DNA of 64,000 nucleotides, from the NCBI GenBank assembly GCA_013399015.1, contig VWZX01002368.1:62001-126000 (forward strand). Reading direction: 5' to 3'. This stretch comes from Galbula dea (taxonomy: Eukaryota > Chordata > Aves > Piciformes > Galbulidae). Position 1 is the first letter of the stretch, and each line of letters opens with the position of its first letter. This document shows positions 34,576 to 45,480 of this stretch, piece by piece. Below the pieces are notes generated by a model. That model was not told the DNA's origin and ran no database searches. It was given only the letters and a program-made list of their open reading frames with translations. A program made the position numbers and the translations under genes.

Positions 34576-37500
34576 TGCTTTCTCTCCCCCTTCTGCTGGC
34601 TTGTCTTTTGCTACATGCAAGACCAAGCACTTTTGGAATAACTATTAATTGGGACTTCTGGTCATTCTCTCAACAGAGCCAAAGATGAATCATCAACACC
34701 ATGGTAAATTTGGTGATTTAACTAATGCAATTGCTGCACTATAATTCAGAAACATAAACACTTATACGATATTTTTGGAAGACCTGTGGAAGAATTCCCT
34801 AGAGCACTCCCACACTTCCACTTGCTATCCTAACTCACTTGTCATTAATTACAAACTAATGAGTGCTGGTTTTGTTTCTGCATCTGTACTTTACCTTTTC
34901 CTTCTGTGGGGCTATCAACAAGCATTGAAGGATGTGTCCAGAGTGAAAGCATTTATCTATATCATCTCATAAAGCTCAGCATTTCAGATAAAACAAGACT
35001 TTAACAATGAATAACTCCTCTTTCCAAAACCTAATTTCACTAATAATCTCTTCATTTTGGCTCAGTCTGTACTAGAAATTAATTTTGCCCATACTCTTAC
35101 TTCAATGGTGATAAAAATTACCACATGCCCCCTGACATTTCCCTCTGCCCTCTGTACCTTTTCTAGCTCTGCTAATATCACACATTGAACCAAAATATCC
35201 TTAAGCAACTCAGTTTGTTTTCCTGTGTATTTTGCCTCCTTGACAAAATAGAAAAGATGATTCTGATCCAAGCTCCTTTTTATAAACTGTGTTTGAGGCA
35301 GTGGAGTGGTTTGGACCAATAAATCTTGATCATTGTCTCTTTGTACTTAATGATTATATCTACAGTAATTACCTATGCTACTAAATCTATACTTTTAAAT
35401 TGTTACACTGGTTGCTGGCATGATTTTGGCTGGTGTAACAAGCTCAAATAACTACTAGGCACAGCAAAGACATTAGCATGATCCAGGAGCTACTCTTGTC
35501 AGGCTGTTTGGACACGGTGACCTTATTTTGGGTTGTTAGAAAGTCTGATAGTGCAGCCATGGTCTGTTCTGTGCTACCTGGCTGCCAGGCCACAGAATGG
35601 TGCTGGGTGCATTTACCAGTGAATTCAGTCAACAGAGAGCATCAGAGGTTGAACTAAGAGTGTGTCTGAAAAGGCCAAACTATATTTTGTCACTAAAATG
35701 CACTGTGGGTGGCTGCAGACCTGTATATTGTGTGCTGTTACCTGATGGCAGAGAAAAGGGAAAGGTGGCATATTTTATACCACCTAGTGTGAAGGGAGAT
35801 GACTGGAGATGTGGATGATCTCAAGTGCAATCTAGAACAGACCCATGACTCCCTGGACTATCCAGGGCTCCTTGTAACCTGTTTAAAAGCCTCATATCTT
35901 CACAGATTCTGGACTTTACAGACAACTTTGAGAGGGAGGGAGGCATCGGCACCTGTGCTCATACACTAAGGTTCCTCACTGTCCATTTTGTGGCTCATTG
36001 AAAGATGACAATGGGTTTATAGGGCTCAGACCACAGACTTTTCATCAATGAAAGTGTTTTTTACAAAACATACAAAGTTTTTCTGTGTTAAAAAAAAAAT
36101 AAGGAAATGAGAATCTAAAAGTGATTGAAAACTCAGTGTCATAACTTTCCCTCCCAGCAGCAGACATACTGAAGTTATTGGTAAAAGCATTAATTAATCA
36201 CACAGCTTTAAAGATCTGTGTCACTGTCAGTAATAAAATAAATACAGGACAGTGCAGTCAGACTGCTCCTGAATATTGGATGTGTTATTACAATAATTAA
36301 GATGAATAGTGATTATCTGTCTTGTTTGTTGAGACCTTCTCGTGCAGCTAACTATACCTACATTAAATGTCATTCCAAACATGTTTGGAGTATCATTCAC
36401 AGATGCTTTAACCCCTTTTATACAAGAGGCATAAGCCACAGATATTAAAAGCTAATGCACAATAATCATTCCAAGGAACAGCAATGGGAATTAAACTGTT
36501 TGAAAACTACAGATTGAAATTCAGTTCAACCATTTTGTGCCTTTGTCACTTGTCCATGAACATGAGATCATTGTTCACCCAAATTATGAAATATGGGTTT
36601 TCTTTGTAAAAATGCAGGATATTGATAGAAGTGAAGTTAGGCACATACAATCTCAGCATAGTTAGTATCTATTAGTGGAAAAGATCAGAGACAAGAAGAT
36701 AAAATGACAGATTACGTTTTCCCCAGGAAAGAGGGAAATTACTGGATTGGAGACAATTTGGACAACAGTGAACTATTTTTGCAAGCTGGTGAATGAATGT
36801 CCCAAATAATTATTCCCAATTACCCTAGTCCTGTGCATCTTACCATAACCAAGCATCACTTCAGAAATGCAAAATTAGCCCCTGCTTCCCACTGCTTCAG
36901 GATATCTTTGCCTCACTGTCGCCTCTTTTCCTCCAAGGGTACTCTGTTCTCTTTCTTACTCCTGTAGCAATAACTGTGTTGGCACTGATAGGAACAAAAT
37001 ATCAGCTGTTTCTCTGGGAAGCTTTACATCCCTCTTCCCATCAAAAGATAGCAATGAGTATTCTTTCTGCTTTTTTCAATGGTAATTCTTTCTGCTTCTG
37101 TAAAGTTTCCAACCTAGATTCTTCAGTAACATTTTCTGTGTTCTTAGATAGCCACTTCTCTCCACTCAAAACTGCAGCAAACTCCTTAATTCAGTCTTGG
37201 GGGAAGAGATGGATTAGATTAGACAGAGTTTGTGGAGTGCTTTAGTATCCTTCGAGAAACACATAAAAACGAAAGGTTACCGTTAAAATGTGGAAATAAC
37301 CAACAGGCTGGGATTTTGTCTGTTTGTTTGTCAATTAGTAGAATCCCTATTTTATGGAAGCTGAACTTGAGCCACTTGTCAAATGTGCAGCCTCAAATGT
37401 CCAGCATACATTGAAGATATGTAAAGATGACACTGCCTGGACATGCTAGCATAGCAAAAAGGGAAAGACCTAATGGCCTTCTGAGCTAGGAAGAGCACTG

Positions 37501-38088
37501 AGGTTGTATCAAAGTTCTGTAACAGAGGAAAGTGAAATCCCGGCACATAAATGCTAAAGAGGGTAGGAGTTAGTGTGGGGTTCTGAGGAACACCACAATT
37601 TATCTCATCAGGCTCAAACAGACCATTATCTAACAAGAAAAACTGAGCACAAGCAAAGGGAAAAGGCTTAAGCCACTCCAGTGGAGCAGCCGAAAACCTT
37701 ATGCATGCTTCAACTTGTATCGTGATCTTGAGAAGTCAGAATAATTTGAACTATTAGAAATAAGAGAGACATCAGCCTGAATCATGATATGGATAACAAA
37801 GTGTTTCAGAGTCCTGTTGGGGGGTGATCGAGGACATTGCACAGCACAGGAGAAAAGGGTGCTAGTACATGAATAGGGCATCACAGGAACCACAAAATAA
37901 AGACATGCTTGTACCTTCACATGCAGAAGCAAAGGATGAAATAACAGATCACATCAGGTACTCCTAAATAGATGCAATACAAAAGAGAGTATGGAGGTCT
38001 GTGTTTTTCTGGCAGAGAGTGAAAAGAAAATCAGAGCTTGTGTAAGTAATACCTAGGAGGGTCAGACCAGTCATTAAAGGAATTGCTT
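34576..38088. other. Long unique stretch, no gene recognised
   Basis: AT-rich sequence with short open frames (up to 89 codons) lacking domains. No CR1, LTR or clear MIR signature. Confidence 0.5.
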
Positions 38089-38150
38089 GGAACTCAGGTC
38101 CCATCCTGCTCAGGTTGCACATAGCCTCGGACAAGTCACTCAGGTCCTTG
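38089..38150 (+). repeat. Possible MIR-like fragment
   Basis: GGAACTCAGGTCCCATCCTG then GCCTCGGACAAGTCACTCAG resemble the MIR 'GACTCAGGTTCAAATCCTG... GACCTTGGACAAGTCACT' core. Weak. Confidence 0.4.
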
Positions 38151-38490
38151 GAATGACATGGGCACTTTGTTCCTGCTGATAGAAAGAAAAGGTAACATCC
38201 TCGAAAACCAGACATAATCTTTCTGAATTTCATTTTTCCAACTTTAAACAAGGGATAGGAGTTTCTCACTCTGCATGGGTTTTAAGAATACAAACATATT
38301 AAAGATGATGAAGAGTTTGCTTACAACAGTAGCAAAAACCTTACGAGCAATGAAGGCAAGGTAAACAATCAGACACTAATAACTTGTGTCTTACTTGTTT
38401 GTAAATACTGTAGACATTGAGTCCCATTCATTCTTGGTACAAACTCATTAATGAGGCCACATTTTGCATTGTCTGCCTCCATTTTTCTAA
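38151..38490. other. Unique sequence without recognised gene
   Basis: Nothing recognised between the two possible MIR fragments. Confidence 0.45.
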
Positions 38491-38580
38491 TGATCCCTAT
38501 GGAAAATTGAGGCAGAGGAAATGAGGAGCTTTATTGTGCTTAATATCCAAAGTGACAAGTCTTTCGTAAGTGGTGAAATA
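38491..38580 (-). repeat. MIR-like CORE-SINE fragment, antisense
   Basis: ATCCCTATGGAAAATTGAGG, CAGAGGAAATGAGGAGCTTT and AAGTCTTTCGTAAGTGGTG resemble the reversed MIR ('CCCATTTTACAGATGAGGAAACTGAGGCACAGAGAGGTTAAG.. AGCTAGTAAGTGG'). Confidence 0.45.
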
Positions 38581-40248
38581 AGATTCTTCTACATAGGTAT
38601 AGTGATGAGGCTTGAAAGAAGCCTGTTGCTGGATTAAATAGGGTAATTGCAGTACAATTAGGTACAAGCACTTAACTCCCCTCTTCCAAATTCTCAATTA
38701 TAGTAATAAAAATGCTTTTGTTTTCCCTTTTGTGCTTCATGGCTTACAAATGCTTCTGTCTTCTGCAGCTCAAAAGAAAAAAAAAGTGTAAGAAAGAGCT
38801 CTGACACATTTCCAATGCAAGTGGTACAGCATTTCTCATGATACATTATAGTAATGCTTAAACCCTGACAGCCCTGGTGTAACAGCACAGATTAGTCTAT
38901 CACTGTACTTCCCTGCCTTGTGAGAAAAGCTTTGGACAAGATGCAGAGCAACATTCCTGAAAAACCTTTCACCAATTTTCAGATCTCTTGGACTCATCTG
39001 GTAAATCATCTCCCATTTGTAAAGTGTGTGGGAGATAGCCTTGCCCACAAGCTGAGAACAGGATCCTTACAATTTAGTCACTCTTGTGTTTCACCAGCAT
39101 CATTCTTAACAGCAGGCAAATGAGCCCTGATTCCTGCAAACATATCCATTACTGGCAAATTTTCTCGCAGTCACCTCTGTGAGAACATATTCCCAAGATG
39201 AGGGAAGCTGATTTAGCTCCTTCATTATTTGCAATTCTTTTCTCACAGGATTTGAAGGGCACTTATGTCACTTGACACTGTTTCCTGACTGTATGGCTTG
39301 AACTTTTTAAAAGATTTAATTAAGCTAACAAAAAAAATAACCACTGGTGAATAGCAGCTGTCTTCTTCTGTGGTTATTTTTCTTTGCATGTGCATCTGGG
39401 TATTTACGTAAAGGAGGAATGGGGAACTGCCAAGCCCCAACTGAATTTGTCTTTGATTTTCAACTGTCCACTGCACTGTCACAAGTGCCCACCTCTGATT
39501 CATATCCTCTGCTTTCTTTGCTCTCCCTTTGCTGCTTTACAAGACAGACCTATGTAGAAATTGTGTCTGTATTATATTTCTTAGAGGCTATTCTTGATTT
39601 TGGTGAGGTTTTGCACATTGCACAGTGGACCTTTTGTGGCTTTTTCTTCATATCTTTCTAGCATCCAAAAAGGTACAGGAGGGCTCACAAAGTCTCCAAG
39701 AGGACAAGGAGTACAGGGGTATAAAACAGGACAGGACTTGCAAAAGAACAACATTTTGGAGGTGTCCACAATTCCTAGGAGGGAAAGAGAAGAGGCCAGT
39801 GGTGGGTTTCAGGCAATACAAAGGGGAGTGAGATTTCCACATTATCATCTTGCCACTTTCCTATAGGATTAGTATTTAGGAAAACCCAGGTATCTTTCAT
39901 ACCTTTCCTTTATTCTCTTTTGGGGAGGCTGCAATGCAGAGTAAGGCAGATGCACATTGCTGCCTCAAAGATGCTTCCCCAAGTTTTACATTGCACCAAG
40001 CCTATGTTCTTAACCAGACAAGCTCCATGTGTACAGCCATTCAAGAGATATTTTGGGAAACCTGTTTAGCTGTCAAAACCAAAATGGATTCTCAGCCCTT
40101 CAAAAACTATTACTTTTCCTCAAGTGTCTTAGCAAAGGAAATCTCTTTTCCTCAAGTACTAATGTGGCCAAGTAGAGCAAGTGCTCAGAATTGAAACAAA
40201 TATTCGTGCATATTGGGATTCTGGCTGTAGAAGATTTGGTCCTGAAGA
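38581..40248. other. Unique sequence without recognised gene
   Basis: Overlapping short frames on both strands (up to 104 codons at 39347-39661 plus) have no recognisable domain. A short CCCTGATTCCTGCAAACAT at 39125 faintly resembles the start of an old reptile repeat. Confidence 0.45.
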
Positions 40249-40345
40249 GCACTTAGGTATTCACTTAATTTTATTCGTATGAGTAGCCCCAGTGACATTA
40301 ATAAGCATGAGGCTTAAATAATTGCTGGATAAGTGCCCCGAGCAG
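40249..40345. repeat. Ancient palindromic amniote repeat
   Basis: CACTTAATTTTATTCGTATG, AGTAGCCCCAGTGACATTAA and ATAAGCATGAGGCTTAAATA, ending TTGCTGGATAAGTGCCCCG, track the old palindromic repeat recalled from turtle and crocodile genomes ('CTTAACTTTA..CATGTGAGTAGTCCCATTGACTTCAATGGGACTACTCACATG.. TTGCTGGATCGGGGCC'). I do not know the formal family name. Strand is ambiguous because the element is palindromic. Confidence 0.5.
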
Positions 40346-41166
40346 AACAAAAGTAAGAGAAAAGAAAAGAGAAATGGATAGAAAAACAATGCAAAGATTA
40401 GCTGATTTTTTTATATTATTATTTCACTGGAAATCTTCTTTTGTATGTAATTATGCTAAAATCTGTGCATAAATATGTATGCCTGAAGTTTCATTAAAAC
40501 ACATTAATCCTAAATTTTATTACCTTGCACATTTCAGATGAGTGGGGAAAAAGATTGCTTGACCTAAAGAAAAAACTTGATTCTACCTATAATTTATGTA
40601 AAGTTTCATCATGTCTCCTAGATTCGCTGCAAGAGAAGAAAAGATTGCAATTAATTTGAAAAACCTCTCAAAAATTTTCACTCAATTCAGTCTGAAAGAG
40701 AGAGCTTCTAAGCTCCTGCTGTTTGTCACCTTTCAGTTATTCCTTACATTTGATCTTCCCTGCTCACTTTTAGAGACAACCTGGAATAACTTCAGCCTTT
40801 CCTGGACAGTCAGCACTGTAGGCTCTTGCATTTGCCCTTAATCAGTCTCCACTCCCATTTAAGATGCTCTAGAGTTTAATACTTCCAGCTGCAGCTTCAG
40901 AAGGACACATAAATTCCTCTCTAGTCATTACAATAGCACCTAGAGAGTGATTTAGCACTCCCTAAATTAAGTGAAGATCCAACTCAATTGTCTAAACACA
41001 GTGTCGTCTGAGCTGTCCCAGAGATGCAATACATCATATGCACCAGGGAGCAGCAAGGACCAGTGGTGTTCCACAAGTGAAGGGGAATGGAGAACAAGGA
41101 TGATAGCAGGGCAGGTAAGGCAAAGAGCTCATCAGCAAAGAGGCATCACCAGATATCAAAGAAAAC
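40346..41166. other. Unique sequence without recognised gene
   Basis: Open frames up to 113 codons begin here, and one (40971-41312) runs into the antisense CR1 block. No domain recognised. Confidence 0.45.
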
Positions 41167-41472
41167 CTTGTGGCTCATTGTCATCCTTTCATCTACCAGG
41201 ACCCTCAAGTCCCTCTTGCCTTCACTGCTCTCCAACAGGTCAGTCCCCAACCTATACTCATACATGGGGTTGGTCTTTCCCAGGTGCAAAACTCAGCACT
41301 TGGCCTCATTGAATTTCATTCAATTTCTCCCTGCCCAACTTTCCAGCCTGTCTAAGTCATGCTGAATGGCAGCACAACCCTCTGGTGTGTCAGCCACTCC
41401 ACCCAGTTTAGTGTCATCAGCAAACTTGCTGAGAGCACACTCTGTTCCCTCATCCAGGTTGTNCAGAAAGAG
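41167..41472 (-). mobile_element. CR1 reverse transcriptase fragment, inverted relative to the adjoining CR1 end
   Basis: Translated on the minus strand from about 41460 it gives NLDEGTECALSKFADDTKLG and then GVADTPEGCAAIQHDLDRLE, the CR1 ORF2 reverse-transcriptase region with the catalytic FADD box. After a frameshift it continues to LRVLVDERMTMSHK near 41167. The fragment is non-functional. It abuts the plus-strand CR1 3' part, and its inner end is the upstream (5') side, as expected for an in-place 5' inversion of one insertion. Confidence 0.88.
41463..41463. other. Ambiguous base (N)
   Basis: The only ambiguous base noticed in the window. It lies about 20 bases from the join between the two oppositely oriented CR1 parts, so the base and possibly the junction were uncertain in the assembly. 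Confidence 0.95.
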
Positions 41473-41482
41473 TCCAGGATAA

Positions 41483-41870
41483 AGTGTTCCATCTCTTTTC
41501 CAGGAGAAGGAGACTAAGGGGTGACCACATCTATGCTTTCAAATATGTGAAGGATGGGTGTCAGGGGGATGGGGTCAGGCTCTTCTCAGTGAAGCCCAGT
41601 GACAGGACAAGGGGCAATGGTTGTAAGCTGAAGCATAGGAGGTTCTGTGTGAATACAAGAAATTTTTTTTTCCCCAGTTCAGGTGCCAGAGCACTGGAAC
41701 AGACTCTGCCTAGAGAGGCTGTAGAGTCTCCTTCTATGGAGATATTCAAAACCTGTCTGGACACGCTTCTGTGTGACGTGGTCTAGGGAATCCTGCTGTG
41801 GCAGGGGGGTTGGACTGGATGATCTTTCAAGGTCCCTACCAACTCCTAAGATTCTGTGGTTCTGTGATTC
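41483..41870 (+). mobile_element. CR1 LINE 3' part: ORF2 C-terminus and 3' end
   Basis: The plus frame ending with the stop at 41786 encodes the CR1 ORF2 C-terminus: RRRLRGDHIYAFKYVKDG, LFSVKPSDRTRGNGCKLKHR and LPREAVESPSMEIFKTCLDT, then a stop. The 3' untranslated end follows with GGTTGGACTGGATGATCTTT and closes with GATTCTGTGGTTCTGTGATTC. The piece between the reverse-transcriptase core and this C-terminus (roughly 80-90 residues by recall of the family) is missing at the junction with the inverted fragment. Confidence 0.92.
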
Positions 41871-44800
41871 TATTAGTCAAAAGCCCAGATTGCCAGACAG
41901 GACTGCAATGATAAGGTAGATCCAGGACAGGGGCAGGCACTGAATGATGAGATTACATGGTCATTTACAGGCATGGCTGCTCATGGGCATACAGGTCAAC
42001 ACAGGTCAAGCAGGGACTACTTAAATACAGCTCCCAAGAGAAGGGTGAGGAGCTGTTTCTGCTGCTCCTTATAGCAGAGATTTCTCAGGAAGCTCCTTGC
42101 AATCTCAGATACCTTATCTAAGCTGGTCAGGACGCTCACATCATAAAACTGGTGACCGAAAAGTGGAGTACAGAATAGCCCACCACACCTGAGGTGACAC
42201 CAGACACCTATGCTTAGGCAGCTGAACAGGCATATATATTGGCATTTAATGCTATATGAGATATCGTCATTGGGCTGGCACAAGACCTAAAGCAAGATCT
42301 TGAAGTCTGCCCCAACTGTTTGTTATAGTTTAAGAATTTGTTGGGAATGAGGTAGGCAGTTGAAGAAGATGGTCTTTAGAAACAGTGGTTTCTGTTCTCT
42401 GTCAGATAGACAGAGACATAAGGCTTTTGCTATTATCATTCTTGTGATCATAGTTGTTGTGAAACAGAGCCATCTGCTCTTACTAAATTATATTCAAAAA
42501 TAGATTATATATTTTGTGTTTTATATTTATGTGGATATATGTATGTATAAAAAGCAGCAAACTATAAAAGAAGGAAGAGCAGAAAATCTTTCAGTTGGAG
42601 GACTGAAAGGTCTTAGCAATCTCATTTTGCAATAATTCTTTCTGCATGTCTGCTGCAACAAATTTCTTTGTGCATGTGTCCAGCCCCAGCAGGTTCAGAA
42701 TTAGACTTTTCTATGTCCTTATTGGATATAAGTTTAAAGGTGCTGTGCTAAAGCTTTATTTGAAAAAAACAAAAGATGATGACTTGTCCTCTAAGAGGTT
42801 ATTCTCTTCTGCAGGTATGTTATGGCTAAAGAGAAAGAAGCAACTTCATGAGAAGAAAACTGGGACCTTGAGAGACTCATGGATCAGGGATACAGTCTGA
42901 CATTCTATCTGAAGCCACTGTATGGAAATAGCCCCTTCTGTCTGTGTGCTTCATCTGCAATGATGAGGACAAAATCTTTCCTGAGGTTCGAAAGGAAAAG
43001 AGCATTCAACACTATGATGTGTTGATGTTCTTTGGTAAGGCAGGTTATATGAGTTGTGCACAAACTTTAACACACATCTCATTAAAGGTTGTTTCAAAAT
43101 AACATACTTCCTCTTAATACAATGTTATGGTTTAGAAAGATTGCATTTGCTGGAAATCAAGGACTACTCAATGGAGAAAAAAAAATCCTGCAATATCACA
43201 TGCCCTCTCTCCCCTTAAGATCATAAACCGTTTCTTTCCAATGCTCCATGTGTCCTGACTTCTTGTCATGAATCAGAAACAGGGTGCTTACTTTTCCTTA
43301 GAAGCAAGCAAACAACCATGACATGTGGTGATGTTACTGCAATGCCTCTTCCTGCCAACCCTCTTAGTTCCTTTTGAACTCTATTGTTATTTTTCAGAAG
43401 ATTCAGAAAATTTTCTGACCAGAGTACACTACATAGTTACCTGTTCTCCCAGACATACTGTCAGTGCTGTGTATTAGATCATAAATATGTATTTACATGA
43501 GGCTGATGCTGATAACAGCTATGAAACTAATAGAAAATTTTGCATTCAACAAGAGAAAAGATTTTCGCTTTTCATCAGCCTGTAAGTCTTGCTCTCAAAT
43601 TCATTTCTTTCCACTGGATACAATCTAATATGGTTTGAGAGTATCATAGCAATCTTGATGCAGCACCTGTTGAAATATACATGGCCACCTCCTGGGGTGT
43701 GGATAAAACCTCAAAATGGAGAATAAATAACTTATTATAAAGAACTAGATTTCCAGTTGTTGTTCATGGTAATATAAAAGATCTCCTGCTTTATAATTTA
43801 GAAACTCCATCGGGTTCATATCTTTATAGTATTTTGGAAGCATGCATCAGGTAGAAGTCAAAAATAAGCATTTACTTCTCCATTAAGAAGGGAGTGCTAT
43901 GCTGCTTTATATATAAAGGTGCTAGCAATAGTAAAGGCACTGCTGAGAAACTGAGGATGAAAAAGTTACATATATTCACATAAAAATAAATAAGGAGCTT
44001 GTTTCTACCATCTGTGAAATAAAAACAATAAAGATGACATTAAAACTTTAATGGGGAGGAGGGGGGAAATATCCCCCAAAATATGTACTGAGACTTTGGG
44101 TCACAGGATCAGAAAACATCAGCATGAGAACAGATTTGTACTCCTGGCCTCAGACAAGGTGGAGAATGAGTTCCTAGTGGGGGTTATGGTTTCCTATTGC
44201 TTGCAAGGTGGGACACTTGCTCCATCAATCTTCCATGGTGTCTCAGTGGCAAATCCATGGACCAGTGAGACACCTGATGTTGAAATCAGCTTCTTGTCCT
44301 CTTGGCCAGAACACAATCAAATGCCATGGTATCACAGCAAGTGGAAATATAAAACACAGTATAATGAACAATAATACATAAAAAAAATAAGAAAAAGATT
44401 TGAAGATACCCTGAGTAGGCTGATATTTGGATGTTGTATTTCAGTTTCAAAAAAGGTGGTTATGTGAAAGCTATGAAATGTGATATTTACCGACTAGCAC
44501 TAGGCTTCTTGTTAGATCTGTTACATACCTTCTCTGCATGTATCTATGCCTGTGTGTGAACACAAGAGAACGTAGTTTTACATTACAACTTTGCACTGCT
44601 TGAAGAAATCATAGTCCTGAAGGTCTGAAATTATCTCATATTCTTTCTCTTTAGATTTTTTTTTTTTGTCCTAAGAATTGAATTGTCTTTTCAAAGCCAC
44701 CTGGAGAATATGGAGAATTAATAGGAGCTGTCTGAGCATGGCACATGTGCAGGACAAACGAATCTACATTCAAGATACCCAAACTCGTGTTATAGGCTAC

Positions 44801-45304
44801 ATATGTACTTTTAAATTAAACAGTGCTGGAGGACAGGCCCTGGAGCTCAAATGTTTGTTCTGTTAAAGGTTTGAACAGTGTGTGGCATGGTTTTTCACAA
44901 AGCTAGCTATCCTTCTTCTGAAAAAAAATAACGCAGACAAGATTTAGGAGTTAGCATGAGCTCCGGTAAGCATGTCAGATGCAGCTACCCTGTGTTAAAG
45001 AAATGGTACTATTATGCCATATCCATATCCAAAGACCTTAGCACAGTTTAGTTTACCATATAGTTGTAGTCATTTCATCAATTCACCATGGCATGACTAC
45101 AGGCTCCTAATGCTTTTAGCACACCACACACTAAAGATATTTCAAGCAAAAACCACTAAAATGCAGTGAAAAACAATGATCAATTTGAATACTTCTGACA
45201 ACAGTGGGGAGCAAATTGGAATTCAGCACTAATTTACTTGGTGGTGGGTTTTTTAATAAAATAGTACTGAAAGGATTGTCTTGTGACTGGCCACAGATCT
45301 GGCA
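41871..45304. other. Long unique stretch, no gene recognised
   Basis: The block 41880-42320 is somewhat GC-richer, with an 88-codon minus frame of unknown nature. A 107-codon plus frame at 44051-44374 shows no domain. T-runs and AT-rich patches occur at about 42485-42555 and 44655-44669. Confidence 0.45.
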
Positions 45305-45480
45305 TGGCAGTGGATTCAGGTCCTAGCTGTGCTGCGTCTTGCTGTGTGACCTTGGGACTTAGACTTCATATTCCTGAGTCCCAGCTTATCAATAAAACTG
45401 CAATGATAAAATATCCTCAGTTCTTGGCTAGTACACTCAGCTCATCAAGGCAATGTCTGTAACATTTTGGACAGCATGAA
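45305..45480 (+). repeat. MIR CORE-SINE
   Basis: GTGGATTCAGGTCCTAGCTG then GCTGTGTGACCTTGGGACTT is a very close match to the MIR core 'GGTTCAAATCCTAGCTCTGC... GCTGTGTGACCTTGGGCAAGT'. It continues with CCTGAGTCCCAGCTTATCAA (cf. 'CCTCAGTTTCCTCATCTGTAA') and AATGATAAAATATCCTCAG. The clearest MIR in the window. Confidence 0.7.
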
